From the NCBI GenBank assembly GCA_905182995.1, contig CAJJDP010000011.1:260432-324431 (forward strand): a stretch of 64,000 nt of DNA, in the 5' to 3' direction. The stretch's first letter is position 1. Each line of letters starts with the position of its first letter. A model generated the notes under the pieces. The model made no database searches, was not told the origin of the DNA, and saw only the letters and a list, made by a program, of their open reading frames with translations. Shown one piece after another: positions 11,030 through 23,165 of this stretch. This DNA comes from Paramecium octaurelia. Taxonomy: Eukaryota; Ciliophora; Oligohymenophorea; Peniculida; Parameciidae. Made by a program: the position numbers and the translations under genes.

Positions 11030-12675
11030 ATGGATCAATAATCCGACGCAAGTACACAAGAACAGGCTTTAAGTCAGAAGGAAGAATCCTAATAAATATC
11101 ACCTCAAACAGTCCTCTCCCAAGAGCCCATTAAAGAAATCGAATATCCTGATTTCTAAATTACAATATAGATTGAGGATGCGATTATCAAAGATGGGGGA
11201 TTTGGCTAAAAATTCACCGCCTACTTAATTAAGGGCATAGATAATCAAGGGTCGTTCGAGATCTACAGAAGATATAATGACTTCTTTGAACTAAGAGAAT
11301 TATTGGTGAAGAAATGGCCAGGATGCTATATTCCACCAATTCCAGAAAAAGCACTAGCAAGTGGCAATGACAATGAGACAGTCTAAATCAGAAAAAGACT
11401 TATGGAGGTCTTTTTGAACTCCATTTCATAATTACCGTACATCTATTATTCAGAGGATTTTTAATAGTAGTTCTTAAGATCCAATTCTCCAGATATTGCA
11501 AAAGTACATATCAATTTCATTATAAAAAGGTTTATTAGCAATAGAAGCCAACTACCACAAATGAAATTATTGATAGATTAAAGATAGCCTTCCCAAAGCT
11601 TGATGTAAGAGACTAATCTAATAGTGAATATATGTTAGCCATTACTACCTTTTCAGGTTAATTGAAAAAAACATTGGCCATCCTCAAAACATATATTGAA
11701 TAAGCTAATTTTGTTTCACAAACCAGAAGAATACTATAAGATGAAAAAAGTATTGAAGTCTTTAAATATAGTGAATTTATTTAATGCAACTCTGCCATTT
11801 TATGAAAAGATTATCCTAAATGAATATGTTTATGGAAAAGAGTAGTAATTAGTACTCTCCAACCCTTCAAATTAAGAGGACTATAAAAGATTGTTAGAAG
11901 ATATTGTAAACTTATTAATTATGATCTTGTTAGAAAGATAACAATAAAAAAACCAATAGCATTAATTATTTAGCAGACTTATTTCGATATGAATTGAAAG
12001 ACGCTGAGTGTATGCAACAAACCTTAATTTACAGAGATCAAATCATAATCATCAGAGCAAAACAAGAATAAAAAATGAGAGAAGACTAAGCTGAATTAGC
12101 TAAAATGGCTGCAAAATAATAAACTTTAACCACTATCACTAATTCAGCATTCAACAAATCAAAGGATGCCTCATAAATTAAAGTCGAATAAAGAATTTCT
12201 GAAGTAAATTATAAATAGTAATTAGGGATAACAAGAAATAGACAGGCTATCTTCATTATATAACATAATTACAGCAATAATTGCAACTAAAGAAATTGAA
12301 AAATATAGAAAAGCTAGAGTTAATCATTATCATAAATTCTTGAGAACTATCTAACAATCAGAAACCAAATTGTATCAAATTGAAAATGAATTTTTGGAAA
12401 AAGTCATTCAAGATTCTTAAAATCAATTGTCTTCATCAAAATAAGATGAAAAATAATAATAGCAGGTTTAATAAGAACAAAGACTCCAATAACAAGAATA
12501 ATAATAATAGCAATAATAATAATAATAATAGCAATAATAATAATAACAATAATAACAACAATAACAATAATAATAACAACAATAACAATAACAATAGCAA
12601 TAATAATAATAATAACAATAATAGTAATAAGAATTACCAGATTAAGAATTACCAGATCAAGAATAACCAAAATGA
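11030..12675 (+). CDS. PX-BAR sorting nexin with polyglutamine tail
   Basis: A PX domain spans about residues 40-155: QITIQIEDAI, EIYRRYNDFFELRELL with the RRY phosphoinositide arginine, and GCYIPPIPEKA with the proline loop. A helical BAR-like region follows (YLADLFRYELKDAECMQQTL, EIDRLSSLYNIITAIIATKE). This is the layout of SNX1/2/5/6/Vps5-type retromer sorting nexins that tubulate endosomes after binding PI3P. Four introns are needed and fit exactly: 11504-11529 (26 nt), 11750-11771 (22), 11906-11933 (28) and 12204-12225 (22). The C-terminus is an uninterrupted run of 44 Gln followed by QELPDQELPDQEQPK. The stop is TGA. Confidence 0.9.
12499..12630 (+). repeat. Polyglutamine tract, 44 codons of mixed TAA/CAA/TAG
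   Basis: This is a trinucleotide-like AT-rich repeat inside the sorting-nexin gene. In the frame fixed by the upstream exons it reads only Gln codons, mostly TAA, mixed with CAA and TAG. In other frames and under the standard code it looks like polyasparagine (+) or polyleucine (-), which is misleading. Confidence 0.93.
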
Positions 12676-12821
12676 TTTATATCATATCAGTATTGTAATT
12701 TGAATAATCTTCTTCATAGTCAACTATATAGTTATATATATATAAGATCCTTATATTCTAATCTAAAACATAATCATAAAGCTATAGATAAATTTATTTT
12801 AAGTAAACGATGTTAATTTTA

Positions 12822-13642
12822 TCAATTCTATTGAGATTTTTTTGATACTTGGGAAGCAAATGACTTTTAACTAGATCTTTATGAACCTTAGCTTATCCTT
12901 TTAGAAACTTGGCTATATCTTTTCATTTAAGGAGAGGTACCATTATCTTAATAACTTTGTTGCTGATTAAATTAAGGCTGATATTATTGGGGTGGTTAAG
13001 GGGGAGAATATGGCATCATTGGAGCTGCATATTAAGGAAAATTTGGATTCACAAATTATCTGTAAGGATTACTAAATTCAAGATCGACATTAGCCTAAAC
13101 TTCCTCATCTAGAAATTGCTATAGTTAATACCTAGTTATTCTTTCTTTTATAATCTCATGTTGGGATACACTTATTCAAGCGCTTCATGACTTTAAATAC
13201 TTGGAACTTTCATTCCTAATTAAATTGCCTTTGGAAATATCAATTTCTTTATTTCTTACTCCTTTATTCTTTATAATCCGAAGTTTAATTATCGATTAAG
13301 CTTAAATAAATAGTCTTATTCAGCTTTTTTTTATCTTGCAATTACTGTTTTTTTTTCTAATTCTTCCAGTTCATCTTCCATTTGTTATTTTCTTTTGTCC
13401 ATTCTCCAATTAAAATCTTCAGTCAATTAAGCTATTAATTCATTTTATTTTGCCAATAGGTCTACTAACATTTCCTCTTCTTATCTTTATTTTAATCTTT
13501 GCATAATTGCTCCTGCTCCTAAATTTACCATCTAATATGACATATTGTTCTAATTTGAAATCATCATTGGTTAAGATTATGAGTATAGAACTGGTGGACT
13601 TTCAAACTATGATTATTAAACCTAAAATTGAGGTTGATACAT
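12822..13642 (-). CDS. Gln/Pro-rich coiled-coil protein
   Basis: The protein has about 265 residues and one 23-nt intron (13109-13131). A short Q-rich head (MYQPQFQVQQSQFESPPV) precedes a charged coiled coil (QRQEEEMLVDLLAKQNELIA), a helical middle, a Pro/Tyr/Gln-rich stretch (PMMPYSPPQPPQQYQPQF) and a Ser/Lys-rich tail (SQVSKRISQGSQRSSQKSF). The domains look structural or scaffold-like; no enzyme motif is seen. It faces the sorting-nexin gene convergently across 146 bp. Confidence 0.78.
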
Positions 13643-14305
13643 ATAGTCTCTAAGTTATTTTCTTGTTATAAAAATATTAATGTATAAATTAAATTGAAGA
13701 AAGTCCTTTACTTGAAGTTTAATTTCTTATATATAATACTAAGGAGTTTATTAGATCATTTACTATTTTTGTAAGCAGTTGATCTATCAACTGTTATGTT
13801 TTTGATGTGACCAACTAATTAAATATTTTTTCATCCTTTATGATATCATTTTTTAAGAACTATTAATAGAAAATTGATTTGTTAAATAACATTATTGAGT
13901 ATAAGATCAAAAGTAATCAAAACTAACAAATTATTAATTTTACTAGAATATATATATTAATATTTTGTTAGAAAAATTAGAATTTGAAGTAATGAATTAT
14001 TTTGTTGTTATTTGAGGGTTTGAACCTTTAATAGGAGAGATACCTATATATTTGATTTTAATATGCACACTCAATTTAAGAATTTATATTGATATTATTA
14101 TTATCTAAACTTCAATTAGGTCAATTAAAATGATAGGAGATATTTTAAAAATAATAATAATGATATTGATCAGATAGCGACGTTGAAACTGACATCAATG
14201 CTGTTTCAGATGGTTGATCCATAGTACGTCTCATCATATTAAATAATTAACTAAAATACTTATATTATGATATAAATAATAATGATATTAATTTTATGGG
14301 TTGTT
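13643..14305. other. Intergenic, no gene seen
   Basis: This AT-rich stretch between two minus-strand genes has no frame free of TGA for long. A GGTTTGAACC string near 14025 resembles a tRNA T-arm, but no cloverleaf can be built around it. Confidence 0.6.
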
Positions 14306-14957
14306 TCATAATAAACCATTTTATTATAACAATTATTAATACCTCAATATTTTGGCATCTTTTTATTTCATAAGTTCGTCCATGCGATGCAACTTTTATT
14401 CTAATACCTAAAATTGCAAAATAATAATGATATTATAACTTCAATGGTTTCACGCAATTCAAAAAGTTGTTAGTCTTTTTGCCATTCATTGGCTAATAAG
14501 GGTGGTGCCATTTGACTATCTGCTTATTATGGTTGTTTTTCAGCAGAATTAGCATTGTTTTCTAAATAGTATTCCAATTTGGCTTGAACAAACTTCAATA
14601 CTCTCTCAATTGCTTCGGATTAGCATGAAATCACGCTATCAACTTATTCTCTAGATTAAATATTCGAATTTTTACTTTGAGAGAGTAAAGCCAATCCTTT
14701 TGAATACTTTGGTATTTAATGTATCCCAATTATACTTTTTCTACTTAACCGAATTAGCTTGACTGTAATTATGCATCTGATCAAATTCAAATCATTAATA
14801 CATCAACCAATTTAGGTAGAAAGTAATGCATTATTTCAGCCATCAATATGCCATCAGCGAAATCTCTGGCTATATTCTTTTTTGGTCTGGTGAGAGGTAT
14901 TTAATCAACCCATGTATATATTTCATTTAATTCTTCTTCTTTTAGTGGTTAAAGCAT
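14306..14957 (-). CDS. SPEF1: SPEF1/CLAMP-type CH-domain ciliary protein
   Basis: The calponin-homology-like N-terminus is very close to sperm flagellar protein 1: YTWVDQIPLTRPKKNIARDF, ADGILMAEIMHYFLPKLVD, MHNYSQANSVKQKKYNW, LNTKVFKRIGF. A C-terminal coil with VLEQKLHRMDELMKQKD matches the short coiled coil that ends SPEF1. The protein binds and stabilises microtubules, including the axonemal central pair. There are three introns: 14777-14801 (25 nt), 14651-14675 (25) and 14408-14439 (32). About 190 residues, a little shorter than the vertebrate protein because the middle linker is reduced. Confidence 0.93.
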
Positions 14958-15066
14958 AATTTATTGAATATAATCAATTATATAATAAATAATTATGAAT
15001 ATAATAAGATTTAATTTATAGCTAATTTATTACGTAATGATAAATCATTGGAATAATGTCTAAATT

Positions 15067-15758
15067 TCATTAAACAATAAACTCTCTGATATCATCAACA
15101 TCGATGGGATGTCTCTAATAGGTTTTAGGATTTCCCATCAATTCCAATTAGTTTTCACTAAATGGTTCATAGAAGTTAATGACTCTATCAACTCCATTAT
15201 AATGAGGCAAGATGACGTCAAGGAACATGAATAGTTCAGATTCATGATTCTAGAAAGTATAAAACTATAAGATACATTAGAAAACTTGTGTAAGTTGCAC
15301 TTATTTGGAGTTGTGTAGCAATTATCACCTTCTTTTAGTTATAATTTTGGATGTTGAAGTGCCTTCACAATTCTAGAATCTCCCTTGGTTTTTCTGAACT
15401 CAATTTGTTAATGATGGTCAATAGGGTCTACATCCCATGATTCTCTTTCCCCCAATCCATTCATAACATGACTCAAAACGAACATGTTGGGATGATCATG
15501 TAAAGGCATTCTAACTCCTGGTCTCAAAGCAAACATGGCTATAGTGAAACGGTGTTCTGGTTCTAGATGTATAGGTAACATAGATATGTCTCCAATAGGT
15601 TTAAATTCCTTCTTAATATATTCTTGTAATTATTTCGTTTTAACAGCTTCAAAAGTAGCTTCAGTAAGAGCTCGATTATCAAATGTGTCTAAGTAGGTTG
15701 GACCTAATCTTTAGAACTAGGTGTAGACTTTTACGACTTCTTTTAATAATTTATGCAT
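15067..15758 (-). CDS. ADO: Thiol dioxygenase (ADO / plant cysteine oxidase family)
   Basis: The protein has 221 residues and one 26-nt intron at 15250-15275. The cupin core shows the metal ligands of this family: the H-x-H pair in RMPLHDHPNMFVLSHVMNG, and a third His in NKCNLHKFSN. The closing ELFMFLDVILPHYNG corresponds to the conserved FLDI..PPY segment. These iron enzymes oxidise cysteamine or N-terminal cysteines using O2 and in animals and plants act as oxygen sensors for the Cys branch of the N-degron pathway. Which substrate is used here cannot be told. It starts 109 bp from the next gene, which is divergent. Confidence 0.9.
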
Positions 15759-15867
15759 GCCTATTTCTATTTAGATTTAAATATTTATCTAAAAAGAGAA
15801 AATTAAGATTGATTAAAAAGGAGAAAAATTAATTATATTTTTTAACAGCAAATTTTTTAACAAACAT

Positions 15868-16846
15868 ATGAGCTATTCAGAAAAGCATAAAAGAAACACT
15901 TCTCCAATGATACGAGCTACAAGTGAGGACAGAATTAAATAAAATTCATCAAAGGAGAGTAATATTCTTTGTCTGGAGTAGTAGATAGAAAAAGTATGAA
16001 ATCGTTTAAGATTAGGTTTAACAGTAATTAAATAACAAATATGAAGATAGAATGAGATTTGTCGAAGAAACTATCTAAGAACATGAGGAGAAATTTGAAA
16101 ATTTCATCAAACTAATTAAGTTGCTTTAACACTTTGCTACAACGCAAGAACATGAAAATAAAAACATTAGAAATCATATTAATGTGTCCATGGAATAGTT
16201 ATACAATGAAGAACTTAATTAGTTAAAGGATTAATATCTAAATATAGAATAATCGCTTTCTCAAATCTAGAATTCATTGGTCAAAGAATAACCTTAAATT
16301 TAAGAATTTGAGACAATTATTAATAAAAAAATTGATGTAATTATGGAGGAGGTTCGATAAAGTGCTCTAAAAACAGATTATTAAAAGATTGAATATAGAT
16401 TATAGAAATTAGAATAGAATTTTAAATTGGAATAAAGTTAAAAGAGTAATGATTCTGATAGAATTTTAAATAATAGTTTGGTATATCAAAATTAATTAAA
16501 TGATCTGAAAATTGTTTTAGATAGTGTGATAGAAGATTAAGAATAAACAAAAATCTATATAAAATAAATAGAGCGTGATTTAATCTCAACTAAATAAAAA
16601 GAAAAACGAAGTTAAATAAGATCCTCTCTTACAAAGGAATCACAGCACACAGAGAGTGACATGAGACCAATTAGAGATTTTAAAGAAAATGTGAAAAACA
16701 GAGAAAATAAAAGAAATAAGAGTAAATCAAGCCAAAGTAGAAGTGAATCTAGAAATGCAAGGCTAGAGACAATAAAAAAAAAAAAGTAAGAAAACGTTAA
16801 AGAATTAATTAAAAAACATAAATAATAATCAACTAAACAATATTGA
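15868..16846 (+). CDS. Coiled-coil protein with basic tail
   Basis: The protein has 318 residues and one 22-nt intron (15994-16015). After a Ser-rich start (MSYSEKHKRNTSPM) almost the whole chain is heptad coiled coil, with RFVETIQEHEEKFENFIKL and many Gln/Leu/Glu repeats. The end is a basic Ser/Arg/Lys segment (NKSKSSQSRSESRNA). I do not recognise it; the style fits basal-body or cortical structural proteins. The TGA stop and strong heptads make it a credible gene. Confidence 0.8.
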
Positions 16847-16969
16847 ATTTATTTATATATTAATTGTTATCTATTATTTTAATATTTAACATCCTTCCAA
16901 AAATTATATGATACGATTTAAAATTACCTTTATAGATTAAAATCTCTAAGGAATAATAATTTTGTTGAT

Positions 16970-17617
16970 ATGATGATACAAAAATCAGAAGAAAATATAT
17001 TCATTAATTCAGAACGAAATTAATTGAACATACTATAAATAATTAGGTAGTTGATAATAATTATAACCAACACTATGAATTTTTAATTACCTAACTATTA
17101 TTGGAAGGTAGGTATTCAATAGAAAAGAAAGATTGATAGTATTAAAAAACTAAGGATTTTGCATTTTAGGGAGTATTTACATAATAGAAGTAGAATCATC
17201 AAGATATTTGAGGTTAGTCTAATAAATCAATGCTTAAATTTAAAGTGTTAAAATATGTTAGTTTAACATTAATGGATTGAAAATATTATATTCCTTTTAA
17301 ACAACATATATGCGAGATTCGTAAAAAACAATTAATTTTTGGTAATTCTATATGGTTTATTTAATTTTATATTATACCAATTTGATAACAATGAATTCTT
17401 ATTTAATTTTAGGTTTGATATTCTTAAAAATAAAATAGATTATTTATACAAATCAACATTTAAAATTGATGACAATAACAATTAAAGAAAGCATTTGTTT
17501 CTTCTTGTAGTTTATAGTTATAAAGTAAGATTATAAAATTATTATTAAATTAATAACATAATGATTAATAAAAATAAAATTTATTATAGAATTTTTAGAC
17601 AATAAGACTCATTTTGA
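16970..17617 (+). CDS. Unrecognised ORF, 215 residues, low confidence
   Basis: This frame is open without TGA for 215 codons in very AT-rich DNA. It has hydrophobic and charged blocks (NQFLVILYGLFNF, RKHLFLLVVYSYK) and is rich in Asn, Ile and Lys. A better-looking coding stretch, EFLDNKTHFEGLNTENL, lies in another frame near 17588-17660, so an intron could intervene, but the needed one would be unusually long (about 65 nt). It could be a decaying gene, part of a multi-exon gene, or chance. Confidence 0.3.
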
Positions 17618-17649
17618 AGGTTTAAATACTGAGAATTTAGTCAATATTT

Positions 17650-18051
17650 ATGGATTTAAAATATTTAAGAGTCAAACAACAATTCTCTGAAGAAATTCTC
17701 AAATCTGTATTAGAATACTCAGAGGATTTTTAAATAAGAATACAATTTTAAAAAAATATTATTATCAACAAAAATAAATCAAACTCCTATAAAATTGATC
17801 ATAGGTTGATTTTAGATTTTTATGAATAATACTTGCTATTGATATATATTCGTTATTTAAAATTTCAATTAATATTTAAATTCCAATTGCTAACTTTTAT
17901 AGAATTACAATAGGTTTAATAATTCATTTAATAAGAATTAAATTTTAAATTTTTAATTTTATTCTATAGAATTTTTTTCAATCTATATCACCTTAAATCA
18001 TGTAGAAACAATTGCCAATTTACTATTACTTGTACATTACATTTATCATGA
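17650..18051 (+). CDS. Unrecognised ORF, 133 residues, low confidence
   Basis: It starts MDLKYLRVKQQFSEEILK and is open to TGA, with Phe/Leu/Ile-rich helices and few Gly or Pro. It may belong with the preceding ORF as one degraded or spliced gene. No family is recognised. The neighbours on both sides are ordinary, so this 1.2-kb patch stands out as poorly explained. Confidence 0.3.
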
Positions 18052-18147
18052 GCATAACTAGAGATGAAATATTTTAATCCTAAGAATAATGTAGAAGAAT
18101 TCTCATGTAGTTTTCAATATCTATTAATTTTCGTAAAATATTATTAA

Positions 18148-19298
18148 ATGGGAAATTGTTCACTCTCTAGTTCATGTGAGGTTGTAGAAACAAGTAAATT
18201 TATTCCTAAATTTGAGATCTATCGATTAACGATTTCGAACTTTAAACAATTTTAGGGTCTGGGTCCTTCGGTAAAGTATGGAAAGCGTTAAATAGGAAAA
18301 ATAAATAATTTGTTGCTGTAAAAGTAGTATCAAAACTATTGTAATTTTATACCTTAACCCTTAGGATCTTATAGTAGTGTACTGTATCACAGGTTATCAA
18401 TGAAAAAAATATATTATCTCAAATAGAAAATCCATTTTTAGTAAATTTGAGGGCTGCCTTCTAAGACAATTATAATCTGTACTTGTGTTTGGATTTAATG
18501 TCAGGAGGAGACCTCAGATATCACCTAAATAAGAAAAAGAGATTCACTGAAAGTTAAACAAGTATGTATTTATTCTACATAGAATTCTTTGTTGCTTGTA
18601 TTTTTACCGCTTTAGATTATCTTCACTAATAAGGCATAATTCATAGAGATTTGAAACCTGAAAACTTAGTTTTTGACAAATTTGGATATATTCGATTGAC
18701 TGATTTTGGTATGGCTGGTATTTGGAGACCAAACAAATTAGAACATATTTGTGGAACTGTTGGTTACATAGCTCCGGAATTATTCCTTTACAAACAGGAC
18801 GGAATAGGAGTTGATTATTTTGCTTTGGGAGTTGTTGCTTATGAATGTATGCTTGGAAGAAGGCCATATGAATCAGAAGATGTAAAAGAATGGAAAGATA
18901 CGCTAAACTTAAAATAGGTTTAAATTAGGAGACAGGACCTACCGGTTGACTGGTCTAAGGCAGGAGGGGACTTTATTAATAGAGTATTATTGTATTCATC
19001 AACCTAGTTAATTTAAATAAAACCTGAAGATAGATTAGGAACAAATGATCCTAAATAGATAATGAAACATCCTTGGTTTAATAATTTTGATTGGGACATG
19101 CTCATATCTAAAGAAATGATTCCTCCTTTTTCTCCCAAGAAACGTATTGGATACAGCGATTTTCAAAAGGGAAGAAAGAGCAAAGGCAAATTACTAAATT
19201 TAGAAATTTTAAATACAAAATAATCATGTAAAAATGATTAATATATTTTAGAATTCGTAGGGTATAATTATATACCAAAAAAAATAACTGAATATTGA
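18148..19298 (+). CDS. AGC-family Ser/Thr protein kinase with MGNC acylation start
   Basis: All kinase landmarks are present: GSGSFGKV loop, VAVKVV lysine, INEKNIL helix C Glu, HRDLKPEN catalytic loop, DFG, CGTVGYIAPE in the activation segment, DYFALGV and RRPY. The APE-side sequence and the layout suggest an AGC or AGC-like kinase. The start MGNCSLSS is a strong N-myristoylation plus palmitoylation signal, predicting membrane attachment. Introns: 18194-18216 (23 nt, ends GAG) and 18562-18582 (21 nt). A further 24-nt GT...TAG segment at about 18341 is in frame either way and may or may not be removed. The tail after HPWFNNFDW keeps a PPFSPK-type stretch but no clear FxxF hydrophobic motif. 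Confidence 0.92.
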
Positions 19299-19350
19299 TT
19301 TTGCTTTTACTTTAAATTTTAAATCAATGTTACATTTATAATTAAAATAA

Positions 19351-20635
19351 TCATTATTAATTACGACTTTATGGTATTGGATATGTGTAAAAATACAGTA
19401 AATTTCGAAAGACTCCAGAGAATGTATATTTAGGTTTGTCAAATTGCCTTATCCTATTATAAAATTGGTCTTCTGAATGCGTTTATTTTGCTGTTTTTCC
19501 CTACAATAATAATATATTTTGTAATTTTACTATCGAAATATAATAGCAATTGACACCATTAACAGGGAGAAGGAAAAGAAAGAATATTAACACCGCAATT
19601 GTAATTAAAATGGTTATAAATGGATTCTAATAATATCTGTAGTCTTTATAAGCATTTTCAATGTTCATGAGTACAGCTGCATAGATTATTGGAAGCAAGA
19701 ACATCACCATTAAAATTAAAACATTCAAATATGTTTGATGATTCCAACAACCGCAAATAAAATATAATCCGTATATTGATATAAGAGGGATGCTAGCTTA
19801 TTTAAACATTAATATCCAAAGTTCATAAATATCTAAATATTATTTAGATACTTGTTATTATAGATATAATTTTTACAATTTAATAAGCATTAGCATAAAG
19901 TTAGCGTAATAACAATCAAGGACGATTGCAGAAATATTAAAAAAGCTCTCCAATTTCTAATTCCTATACAAGTACCAACCCAAAAGCAATGATGATCAAA
20001 TCCATCTACACAGTGATTACAGTGTTTACCTAATTACTTCTTTGAAAATTACAATGAGAAGCCTTTGAAGGCCTCATAATTTTGCAAGTTGTACAATATC
20101 TAGCTGTATAAATGTTTGGCAATTCAGGATTCTACTCAAGTTAATTTTAAGATTCTGCTATTTATACAATTTAATGTGGTTCATTTTTCTAAGCATATTA
20201 TTCAGAAGTATTGTTTTGTTATTCAGATATTTATTCTGGCTTGATTTATTATTATTATAATTTTGGATCTGGTAAATCTCCTCTAAGCAAGACACCAGGT
20301 TCTAATAATATTAATATTGATTAAGCCAACCTGTCATGGTAACATTCAAAAGAGTTATGATTGGAAGAATAGAGCAGATAGCAATTATAATTGCAAGAGC
20401 ATCATATTAATAGTCTTGTGCTGCAGGGAATATAAAAATTAAGTACAAAACAATAAGAGATATTATTAAGGTTAGAGTTCCTATGATGTTACATAAGTCC
20501 TTCTATATATTCTAAATATATTAATTCAACCTTTGCTCCGAAAATAATAGTCCCTTTGCATTTAGTAAATGCTTCAAATGATTTTCTTGTTTCCATTGTG
20601 TCTATGTCTTCAAAAAATTTTTATATATTATTCAT
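19351..20635 (-). CDS. DHHC-type protein S-acyltransferase
   Basis: Correct splicing produces the complete Cys-rich domain: [47 protein letters not shown]. It is preceded by two hydrophobic segments and [13 protein letters not shown], the TTxDPG-like motif after TM2, and followed by a further TM pair ([27 protein letters not shown]). The Pro of DHHCPW is Phe here. It transfers palmitate to cysteines of membrane proteins and could act on the MGNC kinase type of target. Introns: 20503-20530 (28 nt), 20302-20330 (29), 20030-20052 (23) and 19851-19876 (26). A 30-nt in-frame segment before GKTAKQTHSED may be a fifth. Confidence 0.93.
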
Positions 20636-20655
20636 AAAATATTAAAATTTAATTT

Positions 20656-21198
20656 ATGAGAAAGCTTAAATTTCATGAGAAAAAGCTTCTAAAAAGAGTG
20701 GATTTGTATAATTGGAAGAAAGAGAAGGATCATAGAGAAGCTGAAATAATCAAAAGATATAATTTGTCTAATAGAGAAGATTATGATAAATATAACAGGA
20801 TGTGTGGTCACATTACTTCTATGATTTCTAAAATTAAATTATTGTCATCTCAAGATCCATTTAGGGTTAAATTAACAGAGTAATTATTGGAGAAATTATA
20901 TAATATGGGAATCATAACAACAAAGGATAATATATAAAATTGTGAGAAATTAGCAGTCTCAGCATTTTGCAGAAGAAGACTTCCCATAGTGTTATGCAAG
21001 CTTAAATTTGCTCAGACACCCAAAGAAGCATGTACTTATATAGAATAAGGTCACATCAGAATTGGAACTAAAATTATCACAGACCCTGCCACTCTTGTGA
21101 GTAGATCGTAAGAAGATCATATCACATGGTCTGACACATCAAAAATCAAATAAACAATATAACAATATAATAATGAAAGAGATGATTACATAGGTTGA
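20656..21198 (+). CDS. IMP3: U3 snoRNP protein IMP3
   Basis: An uninterrupted 180-residue ORF with a length like human IMP3 (184). It starts MRKLKFHEKKLLKRVDLYNW, has YNLSNREDYDKYNRMCG, and ends in an S4-type RNA-binding segment (FCRRRLPIVLCKLKFAQTP, EQGHIRIGTKIITDPATLV). IMP3 joins U3 snoRNA to pre-rRNA in the small-subunit processome in the nucleolus. There is no intron. Only 20 bp separate its ATG from the divergent DHHC gene, so the two promoters must overlap. Confidence 0.96.
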
Positions 21199-21289
21199 AT
21201 TTTAAATTTAGTATTTAAACATAGAATTCTTATATAAATGAAGTCTAATATAATTCATAGTTAGAATATAATAATAAACTATAATCTTA

Positions 21290-23116
21290 TCATTTTTCTT
21301 TATTTGAGAACCTTTGTTAAATAGCGTAACTAAACACAGTTGATAGTCCAACACCAGCACTTTTTAGCAAATTATAAGTAATTACTACACCATATAATTT
21401 AAATGGATTGTTTCTTCTATCATAACCAAGTTATCTCTAATTGTTCTCCAATTCTTCAACTATCAATTCAATGTATTCCTTTACTGTATCCACATCAACC
21501 CCAATTTAATCTCGTATAATATTTACAAAAATTTTATGAACATCATTTATTGGTTAGATATTATTCTGGAAGTATTATTCTCTCATCCTTAAGATGTCTT
21601 AATAAATTGATTTGACATCATCCAACAATGTTTCAAAACTATCAAAGTATTCGTTAAGTGATGCTCCTAAGTAAAGATAATATAAAGTAAATCCAATTAG
21701 GATAATTGCCATTTCACCAAGCAATATTAGTTAAAACATATCAATATGGATAAAATCTAAGATCAAGCCTAAAGTGAGAAATATAAAAACTATATTGGCT
21801 ACAAAAATTAAAGAATAAAATCCCTGAACTCTTAGATTATATGTTTGTCCGTAATCAAAACACAAGGATCTAAAAATGGACCATGCCTATAAAGTTTAAG
21901 GATTATTAAAATTTATGGTAGGGATGAGTTTTTTGGCTGTTGTATATGAAACCTTTTTAGCTGAGAGCATATAGAGACATTAATCAAGTAAAAAGAACTT
22001 TCTTCTAAAATCATATATTCCTATGCCTAAGAAGATAATAGAACCAAAAAATGCCTACATTGACGTCAAAAAATTAACTATTAATCTTATTATGTCCAGC
22101 CAATCTGGTATGTTTCCCATAAAGTGTTACAATCGGATAAAAGTGGGAGAGATGCCATAAAATATAGACATTCCAATCATATATTTATAAAATAATGAAG
22201 TAGGGTTGTTCTTCTAATAGTAGTTGACTAAGTAACCAAAGACATGAAATCCATTATAATATACTTATTCAATAATAGGATCAGTTTATTTCATCTATTG
22301 TTTCATTGCCCATTCTAAATAAAAACATATATTTGTTGTTTTAATTGCATCAGCTGTTTTTTTATTTGGATCCAAAAGAAAATCAAATTTATATAAAGAA
22401 TACTCCTATTCATGTCTTCTTAAAGCTCTGTATTACTCTAAAAACAGAACTTTGGAGGATTGTTCAAACCAATCTTAAAACATCAGATCAAAATTAAACA
22501 TTTCATCAGGGAGTTCTTCAGTTTTATATAATCGAATTCTAGCCAAACTTAAAGTAGCATATTTAGCAGCAATAACTACTGAACGAGTCGTAATAGCAAA
22601 CCACATAAAAATAATTTCTGTCAATGTTATAACACTTTAGTCTTGGATAAAATACATTAAACCACCTAATGCAGATCCACACCATAAGAGAGTTTGCATA
22701 TAAAATGAGGATGAGTGTTTACAAAACCTCATGTTTTTTAATAAGATTATCCCAGGATATTTAAATAAGACTAAGACAACAAAAGGACCTAATAATATAT
22801 AAAACAACATATGATAAAATAGAAATTCGAAGAATACAAACCAATGCCATTCCGCTTTGTATCTTTGCAGTTCCTCATCATTAACCTCGTCAAATGTAAT
22901 TTATTTTGACAATTGTTTTTATGGGTTGTACTCCTTTAAGGGAGCAGCATCTAATTAGTAGCTAGGCAAGGATTTTGCAGGTGTATTAGCTGTAAGCAAT
23001 TATCTTATTTATTAGACCTTTCTAACAGATTTAAGTAGCTTTCCATCTTCTGATGTATTTTGAACTGGAGTATCAGCTTCGATTTATTTTGCTGATTAAC
23101 TTGTTCTGCTTTGCAT
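21290..23116 (-). CDS. Multi-pass membrane protein, first of a tandem pair
   Basis: The protein has 608 residues without introns. Features in order: a soluble head ending in EWHWFVFFEFLFYHM, several TM helices, an intracellular loop (RLYKTEELPDEMFNFDLM), more TM helices around FFGSIIFLGIGIYDFRRKF, the motif LLDQCLYML, IPTINFNNPQTLQAW, TM segments, and a helical cytoplasmic tail. The whole chain aligns with the next gene upstream. I do not recognise the family; it resembles ciliate-specific membrane protein families, and a channel or transporter role is only a guess. It lies 49 bp downstream of its paralogue. Confidence 0.88.
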
Positions 23117-23165
23117 GTTATAAAATATTAAAAATAATGATAAAAATAAGAAGTAAATTATCAAG

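Noticed and set aside
12404-12703. Open frames of almost pure polyasparagine (+) and polyleucine/polyisoleucine (-)
   Set aside because: These are shadows of the polyglutamine frame of the sorting nexin, fixed by four upstream introns and a terminal TGA.
14000-14060. GGTTTGAACC resembling a tRNA T-arm
   Set aside because: No matching acceptor, D or anticodon stems can be built around it on either strand.
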